IMG/VR virus record: IMGVR_UViG_3300046048_000227 | Span: 1 to 64,000 of that record | Strand: one strand, 5' to 3' | Source: a virus | DNA length: 64,000 bases | Shown: positions 16,493 through 22,903 of the stretch, piece by piece | How the letters are laid out: each line of letters starts with the position of its first letter | Position numbering within the stretch: position 1 is the stretch's first letter | Notes under the pieces: model-generated | What the model was told of the DNA's origin: nothing | Databases searched by the model: none | Seen by the model: only the letters and a program-made list of their open reading frames with translations | Translations under genes and position numbers: made by a program

Positions 16493-17008
16493 ATGAGACC
16501 ACGATGCCCAAACTGCCTAAACCACCCGATTGAATTTGACAAAGAGATAAACATGTTCTCTTGCCCCACTTCATGGTGTACGTTCAAGTACCCAGTGCTT
16601 GAAGCTTTCCTGACTGTGCCATTCTTAGAGAAACGATATATAAGAGGCACAAGACCAGTGCGTACACCTGATGGTGATCTGATAGCACCAACCATGATCT
16701 TGTGCAATGCCCCAAGACCCTTGCAAGGTAGTTATAATCCAGGCACACGTAAGTACATGATCTGGCAAGGTGACTTCATAAGTGGTATATTCTACGCACT
16801 AGTAAGTGAATATGATATTGGTATACTTGACTTCAACCACTCACAAAAAGCAGTGCAGTTAATATACGTGAGTGAAGAAGAACTAAAAGACTTTGCAATA
16901 CAGCACCTTAAAGAGTACGGGTTAGAGTTTGACCCTGAAGAGCACAGTCTAGATGACTGTTGGTTATCTTTCTTAGACAATAAGGAAAAGGAAAACAAAT
17001 GTGTATAG
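16493..17008 (+). CDS. Unknown protein with N-terminal zinc ribbon
   Basis: 171 residues. The first 30 residues carry CPNC and CPTSWC, a zinc ribbon. AAGGAG lies upstream of the ATG at 16493. The remaining ~140 residues are not recognised. Confidence 0.73.
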   Translation: MRPRCPNCLNHPIEFDKEINMFSCPTSWCTFKYPVLEAFLTVPFLEKRYIRGTRPVRTPDGDLIAPTMILCNAPRPLQGSYNPGTRKYMIWQGDFISGIFYALVSEYDIGILDFNHSQKAVQLIYVSEEELKDFAIQHLKEYGLEFDPEEHSLDDCWLSFLDNKEKENKCV

Positions 17009-17307
17009 TTGACTTAATAGCACCCGCAGATTTAGGAGATTTGATAACGCTTGAGTACTCAGCAGAAATGCCTTGGCTATGCAATAACTGTGGTGGAGAT
17101 ATTATAGACCCTTCTAATCCACACAAGCTAAATGCTTATTTTGAGGGACATAGACGAGGAGGAGGTAAAGTAATTGACGTATTCAGACTAGAAACTCCAA
17201 TAAATTGTCCTGGCTGTGGTATACTGGTAAAAGAAACAGGTTATATTTGCCATACTGAGGGCACAGGGCTAGCAGAACAGTTGTTTAGCCTACCACAAGG
17301 AGAATAA
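16999..17307 (+). CDS. Zinc-ribbon protein
   Basis: 102 residues with CNNCGG (about residue 28) and CPGCG (about residue 70). It sits immediately before the ArdC-type gene, whose binding site overlaps its last codons. Confidence 0.73.
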   Translation: MCIVDLIAPADLGDLITLEYSAEMPWLCNNCGGDIIDPSNPHKLNAYFEGHRRGGGKVIDVFRLETPINCPGCGILVKETGYICHTEGTGLAEQLFSLPQGE

Positions 17308-17308
17308 A

Positions 17309-18190
17309 ATGGCTAAAGACAAGAAAACCACGATTGAAATTGTAACTGACGCGATCCTAAAGGCACTGGAAGAGGGAACAGTGCCTTGGAACAAACCTTG
17401 GATAAGTACTGGTGGCAAGGCATTAAGCATGTCCACCAAGAAACCTTATAGAGGCTTTAATTCCCTAGCTCTTTATGTAAGCTCACTAGATGGAGGCTTT
17501 ACTTCTCCATGGTGGGGTACTTACAAAAAGATAAATAAGTTGGGAGGTAAAGTAATACAAGGTCAACACCCAACCCCTGTTAGCTTCTACAAGTTCTTCA
17601 AGAAAGTAAATGACGAAGGTGAAGAAGAGACCAGAGTAATGCACAGATACTACAACGTCTTCAACCAACAACAAGCAGAAGGACTTGACGAAGTATTCCC
17701 AATAGCAGAGGCAGAAGAGTTTGAGTTTACTCCAATAGAGCGTGCCGAAGCACTAGTAGAAGGCTATACAAACAAGCCAGAGGTAGACTACGGTGGCGAC
17801 AGAGCATTTTACATGCCAACTAGAGATAGAATTGGTATGCCAGAACAAAAACAATTCACAAGCCCTGAAGAATTTTACAGCGTACTCTTCCACGAGTTTA
17901 CTCACAGTACTGGGCACAAAGACAGACTAAACCGTGATCTTTCTGGTATGCAAAGTAGCCATAAGTATTCTTACGAAGAACTAGTAGCTGAGATGGGTGC
18001 TGCTTTCATGTGCTATGAAGCAGGCATAGAAAATACACTTGATAACTCAGCTAGCTACCTAGCCTCCTGGTCAAGAGCACTGAAAGATAAACCTGTTTGG
18101 ATAGTACGAGCAGGAAACAAAGCACAGCAAGCTTTTGATTACATGCTAGGCAAAAGCTATGATGATGAGGAGGATAAAGATGCAAACTAA
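17309..18190 (+). CDS. ArdC-type anti-restriction / zincin-domain protein
   Basis: 293 residues, the usual size of ArdC-like proteins. The N-terminus (TDAILKALEEGTVPWNKPW) matches the ssDNA-binding ArdC N-domain pattern; His195-Glu196-x-x-His199 within FHEFTHSTGH is the zinc protease motif of the C-terminal metallopeptidase-like domain. Plasmid ArdC proteins bind single-stranded DNA and protect incoming DNA from restriction. AAGGAG lies upstream. With the Lar-type ribbon gene and the methyltransferases it points to restriction evasion. Confidence 0.88.
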   Translation: MAKDKKTTIEIVTDAILKALEEGTVPWNKPWISTGGKALSMSTKKPYRGFNSLALYVSSLDGGFTSPWWGTYKKINKLGGKVIQGQHPTPVSFYKFFKKVNDEGEEETRVMHRYYNVFNQQQAEGLDEVFPIAEAEEFEFTPIERAEALVEGYTNKPEVDYGGDRAFYMPTRDRIGMPEQKQFTSPEEFYSVLFHEFTHSTGHKDRLNRDLSGMQSSHKYSYEELVAEMGAAFMCYEAGIENTLDNSASYLASWSRALKDKPVWIVRAGNKAQQAFDYMLGKSYDDEEDKDAN

Positions 18191-18731
18191 AGTAGGCGTA
18201 TCCATAGAAGATAAGATATACAACCACAGGTACTCTTTGCTAGTTGATAGGTTAGCAGAATATGTACCAAAGGAAATTCTAAAAGTACCAGAGGGGTTCA
18301 TTGACGGTTTGTTTGAGCACGCCACTAAAGAAGATTTTAGGTGGGATCAAGATGAGGCGTTTGACAGCGTACCTTGGCGTTGCGACAATGAAGAGTGCCC
18401 TGGTAGATGGCACGCAGGAAATTACTACCTCAACATGGGCAGGAAAAAAGGTAAGATATACGTTGAAATCCTGTGGGATTCTCACGGTGATGGAGATGCC
18501 CAACCATATATTTACTGGAAAGAGGGTGAAGACCCCCTAGAACTATGTGAGCATTTAGTAAACTCCAACGATGGCTACTTTGCTGGTTGGGCAGAGTACT
18601 ATCTTGATTGCTATGTCACTGGGAATGATCCACTACATGATAGTACAAAACCTTTCTCCAAAGAAGGTTTCCTAGCCGCCGCAGGAAGTATGCTACGCTA
18701 CTTATTCATGAACAAAAAGAAAGGAGCATAG
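18180..18731 (+). CDS. Unknown 183-residue phage protein
   Basis: The ATG at 18180 follows GGAGG and overlaps the ArdC-type gene by 11 bases. A CDNEECPGRWH segment (about 69-79) may bind metal. Acidic and aromatic-rich elsewhere. It resembles the 18734 product in its C-terminal helical part. Confidence 0.73.
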   Translation: MQTKVGVSIEDKIYNHRYSLLVDRLAEYVPKEILKVPEGFIDGLFEHATKEDFRWDQDEAFDSVPWRCDNEECPGRWHAGNYYLNMGRKKGKIYVEILWDSHGDGDAQPYIYWKEGEDPLELCEHLVNSNDGYFAGWAEYYLDCYVTGNDPLHDSTKPFSKEGFLAAAGSMLRYLFMNKKKGA

Positions 18732-18733
18732 CT

Positions 18734-18982
18734 ATGAATAAAGATATGGACAACAGATATAACTTGATACACGAAAAGCTTAACAGCTATATGCCTACTG
18801 ATCCAATTAACTTAACAGAGGATGAGTTGGAGTGCATGGCTTTTGCTTATTACTGGCTTGACTGCTATGCCAACAAAGAAAGGGAGGATATGCCGAGCAT
18901 ATCTAAGCTAGACGTAGCAGGTTTCTATGTAAGACTCTTGTTTAATCTTCAAGAGTTGGAGACTAACGATGCACAAAGATAA
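18734..18982 (+). CDS. Unknown phage protein
   Basis: 82 residues, helical. Its centre (YYWLDCYANKE) is similar in pattern to EYYLDCYVTGN in the preceding product, so the two may share ancestry. AAGGAG upstream. Confidence 0.7.
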   Translation: MNKDMDNRYNLIHEKLNSYMPTDPINLTEDELECMAFAYYWLDCYANKEREDMPSISKLDVAGFYVRLLFNLQELETNDAQR

Positions 18983-19394
18983 CTTACTGCCTGAACCATA
19001 CAAAGAGATAAACCGAGAAGAGTTCATGTTACACACGCTTCTATACCACACAGCGTGCAAAGATGAGGAGTTTAGACAAGTCTATCTGTCAGCAATACAT
19101 TCTGGAGGAATGTGGTCTACTAGAATATTTTGGTACGATAAAAGAACTGTCGGCTATGCCATAACGTACATGTATGTAAGCCTTCACACTACTAAGCTTA
19201 CAGGAGAAGCATACGGTAAGAAAAAAGATTATGGGTACATAGTTAAATACTTTAAGATTGGCTGTACACATTCTTATAAGGAACTTAACTACCCTACTTG
19301 TAAAGCAAGAGGTATACCACACTTTGGTGCATTATGGCACGTTGAAGAATGCCAAAACTGCGGTTTTATCAATGCCTATGACAGTTCAGGATAG
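18969..19394 (+). CDS. Unknown protein with possible zinc site
   Basis: 141 residues; Cys/His residues at GCTHS and the C-terminal CQNCGF suggest a zinc site. GGAG lies upstream of the ATG at 18969, which overlaps the previous gene. Confidence 0.7.
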   Translation: MHKDNLLPEPYKEINREEFMLHTLLYHTACKDEEFRQVYLSAIHSGGMWSTRIFWYDKRTVGYAITYMYVSLHTTKLTGEAYGKKKDYGYIVKYFKIGCTHSYKELNYPTCKARGIPHFGALWHVEECQNCGFINAYDSSG

Positions 19395-19397
19395 CTT

Positions 19398-19652
19398 ATG
19401 AGGATAAACCCAGATAACAAAGGGCAAACACACGAAGGGAAGTACGTTTGGAGACCGCTGATCCAGCACGAACCAGACGACTTCCCTCCCAACAGCAAAT
19501 TCTGGTTGCTTAGAGCAAGAAAAGAATTAGATGTGTTGCAGGGTATTGACAACTCGTGGGAAGAATGGTATAATAATGAGATACCAGATGAGGCAACCTG
19601 CAAAGACATAGCAACCATGATCCTTAACAGGATACAGGAGATGAGTACTTAA
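19398..19652 (+). CDS. Unknown phage protein
   Basis: 84 residues, charged, helical C-terminal half. The binding site is weak (AGGAT). Its stop overlaps the next start (TAATG). Confidence 0.65.
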   Translation: MRINPDNKGQTHEGKYVWRPLIQHEPDDFPPNSKFWLLRARKELDVLQGIDNSWEEWYNNEIPDEATCKDIATMILNRIQEMST

Positions 19653-19825
19653 TGGAATACGGAGAAGCGATAGTACGGTTGATATTTTTACCATTTGAGC
19701 TTGCCTTTACAGCTTTCATGCTTGTACTAAACTCTGGTCTAGCTTTAATAACTTGTTCGATTGTGCTAGTACCAGTATTGTTAGTAGCATTTCTAGGATT
19801 CTTGTGTGTAGTATCAAGTTTCTGA
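19652..19825 (+). CDS. Small membrane protein
   Basis: 57 residues with about 40 consecutive mostly hydrophobic residues, enough for one or two membrane spans. It ends the small-gene run just before the RNA region. Confidence 0.62.
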   Translation: MEYGEAIVRLIFLPFELAFTAFMLVLNSGLALITCSIVLVPVLLVAFLGFLCVVSSF

Positions 19826-19876
19826 CAAAACGCTAGCATAATATATTGTAGATTATTAGACATAGACAGTTCTGCC

Positions 19877-19908
19877 TGTTCCCCTCATCTATCATGGTGG
19901 GGGGAACA
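19877..19908 (+). other. Hairpin ahead of the tRNA cluster
   Basis: TGTTCCCC (19877-19884) pairs perfectly with GGGGAACA (19901-19908). It could terminate the upstream operon or act in processing of the first tRNA. Confidence 0.5.
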
Positions 19909-19912
19909 TCGA

Positions 19913-19984
19913 GGGCACGTAGTGACAACGGGAACACACCTCTTTTGCACGGAGGAAATTCGGGTTCGAGTCCCGACGAGTCCA
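19913..19984 (+). tRNA. tRNA-Ala(TGC), one acceptor mismatch
   Basis: Anticodon loop TTTGCAC between CCTCT and GGAGG; T-arm TCGGG-TTCGAGT-CCCGA; short D-stem GTG/CAC. The acceptor GGGCACG/CGAGTCC has one A-A mismatch, so a degenerate gene cannot be excluded. Confidence 0.6.
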
Positions 19985-20082
19985 CCTCATTAAATTTTTT
20001 TATATTTTTTTTTACATGTGTATACGCACATAGTAAGTACGCATTAACGTTAGTAGGTCGCGATTTTTCCAAGGCCTGACTT

Positions 20083-20154
20083 AGCGGGATAGTTTAACAG
20101 GCAAAACGCTTGGCTCTGACCCATGAATCACAGGTTCAAATCCTGTTCCCGCTT
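20083..20154 (+). tRNA. tRNA-Gln(CTG)
   Basis: Acceptor AGCGGGA/TCCCGCT is perfect; anticodon loop CTCTGAC reads CTG; T-arm ACAGG-TTCAAAT-CCTGT. One mismatch in the anticodon stem. Confidence 0.85.
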
Positions 20155-20159
20155 TATTT

Positions 20160-20232
20160 TGGCTTCTAGTTCAATTGGCAGAACGTTGGTCTTTGACACC
20201 AAAGGTTTGTGGTTCGATCCCACAGGAGCCAG
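20160..20232 (+). tRNA. tRNA-Gln(TTG)
   Basis: Acceptor TGGCTTC/GGAGCCA; anticodon arm TTGGT-CTTTGAC-ACCAA; T-arm TGTGG-TTCGATC-CCACA. Five bases after the other Gln tRNA. Confidence 0.88.
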
Positions 20233-20260
20233 CTACATTAATACTAAATAGGAGATACGT

Positions 20261-20608
20261 ATGTCTATTACTTCACCAAGGAAGGCTGCAACAATAGAGA
20301 TTGTTAAGTTTAATCCTATTGAGTTGCGTATCGACACGGCAGCTACTAAAAAAGTCAAGACTAACCAGTATGTACAGGTTTTTTTACCTAGAATAGAAAG
20401 CAAAAGGTACCCTGACAGGAGAATACCAAGGCTTGGGATACAAATAAATGTCAAGAAACCGGAAGACGAAAGATTAGTAGAAGACTTTGCTTATTTGATA
20501 GTGTCTAGTGAGAGTGATTTGTACAAACACTGGAAAAACAGAGAAAAAGAAATAAACACAGGCATTTATATAGGAGATGTACTCATAGGAGCACCCTTGA
20601 CAATGTAA
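20261..20608 (+). CDS. Unknown phage protein
   Basis: 115 residues, basic N-terminal half and acidic C-terminal half. AGGAG precedes the ATG. A strong promoter for the downstream RNA region begins inside its last codons (20597). Confidence 0.75.
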   Translation: MSITSPRKAATIEIVKFNPIELRIDTAATKKVKTNQYVQVFLPRIESKRYPDRRIPRLGIQINVKKPEDERLVEDFAYLIVSSESDLYKHWKNREKEINTGIYIGDVLIGAPLTM

Positions 20609-20625
20609 ATAACTTGTGATATACT
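20597..20625 (+). promoter_or_regulatory. Sigma-70 promoter for the RNA region
   Basis: TTGACA (20597-20602), exactly 17 bases, TATACT (20620-20625). It lies immediately upstream of a 490-base stretch of structured RNA containing tRNA-His. Confidence 0.8.
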
Positions 20626-21122
20626 TAGTAATAACAGTGCCTTAAAAGTAATCACAGACTTGCGAGGCATTTTTGAACAGAAGATGTAGTACCTTAACAA
20701 CTGAAACATCGAGTACTAACGGTGTATGTGCACATCTGGGGAGACGCTGGTTGCCAAGCAACAAAGCACCGCGGAGAGAAGCAAGCGGAGGACTTGCATT
20801 AGTACTATCGAGGTGTCTATGGCGGAACTGGTAGACGCACCTAGCTGTGACCTAGGTTATTGTGGGTTCAAATCCCACTAGGCACCCTTGTGTATTGCGA
20901 AGGACTAGAAGCCTTGGTACCTAGATAAAAAACAACAGTGGCTTCCTGATGAGTAAGCGTGGTGCACTTACCAAGTGTGTCCTGACAAGTGAGACACTAG
21001 ATTAAAACCTGTGCACTAGGTTTTAGTCCAACGTCACGCAATACTTTGAGGACTGCACTATGGCATTATCCTAGGAGGTAATAGACTGGGAGCGGGTGCA
21101 ACAGTTAGGCAGTCCTCACCCC
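20626..21122 (+). ncRNA. Large structured RNA of unknown family around tRNA-His
   Basis: No gene fits here, but strong helices do: AGATGT/ACATCT (20682/20732), GTTGC-caa-GCAAC (20750-20762), GCAAG/CTTGC (20781/20793), GTATTGCG/CGCAATAC (20892-20899/21037-21044) closing several hairpins including AAAACCT/AGGTTTT (21004-21024), and TGAGGACTGC/GCAGTCCTCA (21047-21056/21109-21118). A strong promoter precedes it. Large ornate RNAs such as GOLLD and ROOL occur near phage tRNAs, but I cannot assign this one. It may be more than one RNA. Confidence 0.6.
20812..20886 (+). tRNA. tRNA-His(GTG)
   Basis: Acceptor GTGTCTA/TAGGCAC plus an encoded G at -1 opposite C73, the hallmark of bacterial tRNA-His. 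Anticodon arm CCTAG-CTGTGAC-CTAGG; T-arm GTGGG-TTCAAAT-CCCAC. The D-arm is of the Leu-like GGCGGAACTGGTAGACG type. Confidence 0.85.
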
Positions 21123-21196
21123 GCCGTTCTGGTGTAAGTGGTCGGTCACATCTGTTTGAAAAACAGAAGGTTCTGGTTCGACTCCAGGGGGCGGCA
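21123..21196 (+). tRNA. tRNA-Phe(GAA)
   Basis: Acceptor GCCGTTC/GGGCGGC with two G-U pairs; anticodon arm TCTGT-TTGAAAA-ACAGA; T-arm with TTCGACT loop. Confidence 0.83.
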
Positions 21197-21226
21197 CAAA
21201 AATATTAAAAAATTTTGGAGGCTGTT

Positions 21227-21547
21227 ATGTTTGACAAACAAGAATTATTTGAACAGTATCATCAAGCTTTACATCTTGGCAACTTAGATGCCAAAGAAGA
21301 AATCTTTAAGAAAGTACCAACGATCTTAGCCTACGTAAGGAAGCTTGAAAGAGACGTTGAAAGAGAAACAGAAAGAGCAGACACAGCCGAAGCAAAACTA
21401 ACGGTAGCTACGCCAAAGAAAAAAAGAACCCCTAAGCTAAAGGCTAAGGCTGAAGTAGTAGAGAAGGTTGAAGAGGTTGAAGTTCCTGATGAACTAGAAG
21501 ACGAAGAAGTATCAGCGGTTAGTCAGGACGAAGACTATCCGTTTTAA
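21227..21547 (+). CDS. Coiled-coil protein with SSB-like acidic tail
   Basis: 106 residues. The first 65 are a charged helix or coiled coil, then a Lys-rich stretch (PKKKRTPKLKAKA), then an acidic tail ending SQDEDYPF. That tip resembles the DDDIPF tip by which bacterial single-stranded-DNA-binding proteins recruit partners, but no OB-fold is visible. GGAGG is well spaced from the ATG at 21227. Located between tRNA genes. Function unknown. Confidence 0.75.
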   Translation: MFDKQELFEQYHQALHLGNLDAKEEIFKKVPTILAYVRKLERDVERETERADTAEAKLTVATPKKKRTPKLKAKAEVVEKVEEVEVPDELEDEEVSAVSQDEDYPF

Positions 21548-21557
21548 CATGTAACAT

Positions 21558-21631
21558 CTGGGTGTAGCTCAGACAGGAAGAGCACTGCGTTTGGGGCGCA
21601 GGGGCCAGTGGTTCAAATCCACTCTCCCAGA
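21558..21631 (+). tRNA. tRNA-Pro(TGG), copy 1
   Basis: Anticodon arm CTGCG-TTTGGGG-CGCAG; T-arm AGTGG-TTCAAAT-CCACT; acceptor CTGGGTG/CTCCCAG with one T-T mismatch. Confidence 0.8.
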
Positions 21632-21635
21632 CTAT

Positions 21636-21711
21636 GGTTTCGTGGTGTAGTTAGGGCTAACACACTTCCCTGTCAAGGAAGAGACCGCGGGTTCAAATCC
21701 CGTCGAAACCG
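21636..21711 (+). tRNA. tRNA-Asp(GTC)
   Basis: Acceptor GGTTTCG/CGAAACC perfect; anticodon arm CTTCC-CTGTCAA-GGAAG; T-loop TTCAAAT. Confidence 0.88.
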
Positions 21712-21716
21712 CTAGA

Positions 21717-21799
21717 GGCAATGTCGGTGCATGGGACACCAACCAGGCTGTAACCCTGGCGTCTTTATGGCTATGTAGGTTCGATTCCTATCGTTGCCA
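21717..21799 (+). tRNA. tRNA-Tyr(GTA)
   Basis: Acceptor GGCAATG/CGTTGCC; anticodon arm CCAGG-CTGTAAC-CCTGG; long variable arm as expected for bacterial tRNA-Tyr; T-arm GTAGG-TTCGATT-CCTAT. Confidence 0.88.
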
Positions 21800-21843
21800 C
21801 CTTGCTTGTGAGGACTCTCCTGTCCTGTTTGGGAGCGCAAGCA

Positions 21844-21870
21844 CCCCCCACAGGTGATATCAGTGGGGGG
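21844..21870 (+). terminator. GC-rich hairpin inside the tRNA cluster
   Basis: CCCCCCAC (21844-21851) pairs with GTGGGGGG (21863-21870). No T-run follows. It may be a processing or attenuating hairpin rather than a terminator. Confidence 0.45.
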
Positions 21871-21882
21871 AGAATATATACC

Positions 21883-21960
21883 GAGGCGGAGACCATGACA
21901 TGGTGTTCTTACAAATACCGAATTTGTACTTGGACACCATTACAAGTAGGTCTCCGCCTC
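21883..21960 (+). ncRNA. Rod-like three-helix hairpin RNA
   Basis: Nested perfect helices: GAGGCGGAGACC/GGTCTCCGCCTC (12 bp, 21883-21894/21949-21960), ATGGTGT/ACACCAT (21900-21906/21934-21940) and TACAAAT/ATTTGTA (21910-21916/21922-21928) with a 5-base loop. It lies between tRNA-Tyr and tRNA-Trp, has tRNA-like length, but no D- or T-arm. Unknown RNA. Confidence 0.6.
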
Positions 21961-21966
21961 AATCTC

Positions 21967-22037
21967 AGGCTATTCGGTTAATGGTAAACCAGCGGCTTCC
22001 AATCCCGCGACTGGAGGTTCGATCCCTTCATAGCCTG
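21967..22037 (+). tRNA. tRNA-Trp(CCA)
   Basis: Acceptor AGGCTAT/ATAGCCT perfect; D-stem GGTT/AACC; anticodon arm GCGGC-TTCCAAT-CCCGC (one C-C next to the loop); T-loop TTCGATC. Spacing from the D-stem fixes the anticodon as CCA rather than TCC. Confidence 0.78.
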
Positions 22038-22045
22038 CCTGTACT

Positions 22046-22123
22046 GCGGTGATAAAGTCTTGGTAGACTTGCCAGTTTCATATGCTGGTTCTTAAAAGGT
22101 GCAGTTCGATTCTGCTCACCGCT
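22046..22123 (+). tRNA. tRNA-Met(CAT), copy 1
   Basis: Acceptor GCGGTGA/TCACCGC; D-stem AAGT/ACTT; anticodon arm CCAGT-TTCATAT-GCTGG; T-loop TTCGATT with a four-pair T-stem. CAT could also belong to a tRNA-Ile read after lysidine modification. Confidence 0.75.
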
Positions 22124-22168
22124 ACCTAGCTAAACAACTGTTCGACAACCCCCCTCATTTGGCTAGCC

Positions 22169-22209
22169 TGCTCTGAGCTAGCGACGATCCTTTACTGATA
22201 ATCAGAGCA
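22169..22209 (+). other. Hairpin just upstream of the tmRNA
   Basis: TGCTCTGA (22169-22176) pairs with TCAGAGCA (22202-22209), ending two bases before the tmRNA 5' end; it may help processing of the tmRNA precursor. The rest of 22124-22211 shows another short helix (CTAGC/GCTAG) and no gene. Confidence 0.5.
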
Positions 22210-22211
22210 TC

Positions 22212-22497
22212 GGGGATGCAAGGCTTCGACAATGGTAATGATAGATGTACTGCGGGAAGAGCGGTGCCGATCTCTTTAACTCAGCACAACAACCATAACT
22301 GGCAAAAATTTTGCTAACCTTCTCATGATCAATGATCCTGAGCGTCACCTAGTTCCTCAACAGGCGGAGTTAGTACTGGCGTCATAATCCTGTGTAACAA
22401 AGTAATGCCCTGCTTTAGGCTGATCACCAACGATCTACTCCCGTAGATGTACTACCTTGATTGCAATTGGACTCCAGTTCGATTCTGGACATCTCCA
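22212..22497 (+). ncRNA. ssrA: tmRNA (ssrA)
   Basis: The 5' end GGGGATG pairs with CATCTCC at the 3' end; GGCTTCGAC follows the acceptor strand as in tmRNAs; the 3' domain has a perfect T-arm TCCAG-TTCGATT-CTGGA, discriminator A and encoded CC. At 286 nt it is in the normal range. tmRNA rescues stalled ribosomes and adds a degradation tag. An open frame from GGC at 22301 to TAA at 22385 encodes 28 residues starting GKNFANLL and ending QQAELVLAS, a plausible tag; the true resume codon could be further downstream in that frame. Confidence 0.93.
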
Positions 22498-22503
22498 CCT
22501 TTA

Positions 22504-22550
22504 AGGTGAGTAAGGGAAACTCTGGAGCGAGTCACTCCACCCTCTCACCT
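22504..22550 (+). other. Structured spacer after the tmRNA
   Basis: AGGTGAG (22504-22510) pairs with CTCACCT (22544-22550) around an inner TGGAG/CTCCA hairpin. It separates the tmRNA from tRNA-Leu and may guide 3' processing. Confidence 0.5.
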
Positions 22551-22553
22551 CCA

Positions 22554-22628
22554 GCTATTGTGAAGGGAATTGGCATACCTACGATACTAAGAATATCGTG
22601 ATTAGTGGTTCGAGTCCACTCAATAGCA
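22554..22628 (+). tRNA. tRNA-Leu(AAG), short variable region
   Basis: Acceptor GCTATTG/CAATAGC; anticodon arm CGATA-CTAAGAA-TATCG; T-arm AGTGG-TTCGAGT-CCACT. The variable region is only TGATT (5 nt), unlike the long arm expected of tRNA-Leu. Confidence 0.75.
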
Positions 22629-22632
22629 CTAT

Positions 22633-22715
22633 GTCGAAGTGGTGGAACTAGGTATACACGCAGCCTTTAGACCGCTGTGCCTTCGGGATTGCAGGTTCGA
22701 CTCCTGTCTTCGACA
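22633..22715 (+). tRNA. tRNA-Leu(TAG), normal long variable arm
   Basis: Acceptor GTCGAAG/CTTCGAC perfect; Leu-type D-arm; anticodon loop TTTAGAC; long variable arm with CC-TTCG-GG; T-arm GCAGG-TTCGACT-CCTGT. Confidence 0.83.
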
Positions 22716-22768
22716 CAGCAGGTATTTGCGAAGCAACGGTAGACGCTTTATCCTTTGAGCTACGAGGG

Positions 22769-22803
22769 AAGAGCAGGGGCACAAGAAGCCCTTGCTCTTT
22801 TCC
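22769..22803 (+). terminator. Rho-independent terminator after the first tRNA block
   Basis: AAGAGCA plus GGGC (22769-22780) pairs with GCCC and TGCTCTT (22788-22799), followed by TTTT. Ends the tRNA/tmRNA block before the next promoter. Confidence 0.8.
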
Positions 22804-22820
22804 GTGTAGCATGGTATAAT
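22792..22820 (+). promoter_or_regulatory. Extended -10 promoter for the methyltransferase genes
   Basis: TTGCTC (22792-22797), 17 bases, TATAAT (22815-22820) preceded by TGG (extended -10). The weak -35 lies in the terminator's 3' arm. Confidence 0.7.
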
Positions 22821-22853
22821 AATTGTAGCTTAGTGGGAACTTGCTTAAGGGGG

Positions 22854-22879
22854 AAGGGCAGGGACAAACCCCTGCCCTT
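22854..22879 (+). terminator. Leader hairpin upstream of the first methyltransferase
   Basis: AAGGGCAGGG (22854-22863) pairs with CCCTGCCCTT (22870-22879), then TACTC. It lies between the promoter at 22792 and the start at 22904, so it looks like an attenuator; nothing shows what would control it. Confidence 0.5.
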
Positions 22880-22903
22880 TACTCTCAATTGAAAGGAAAT
22901 AAT

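Noticed and set aside
19894-20079. 61-codon frame over tRNA-Ala
   Set aside because: It overlaps the tRNA and a poly-T tract and has no binding site.
20945-20985. Hammerhead-ribozyme-like CTGATGA followed by a hairpin
   Set aside because: The second core box (GAAA) is absent: the hairpin is followed by CAAG, so the catalytic core cannot form.
21967-22037. Reading this tRNA as Gly(TCC)
   Set aside because: Counting from the D-stem places CCA, not TCC, at positions 34-36, and the stem for TCC would have several mismatches.
22716-22768. tRNA-like sequence on the minus strand (TAGCTCAAAGGATAAAGCG)
   Set aside because: A D-arm-like segment is readable in reverse, but no anticodon arm, T-arm or acceptor pairing follows; at most a relic.
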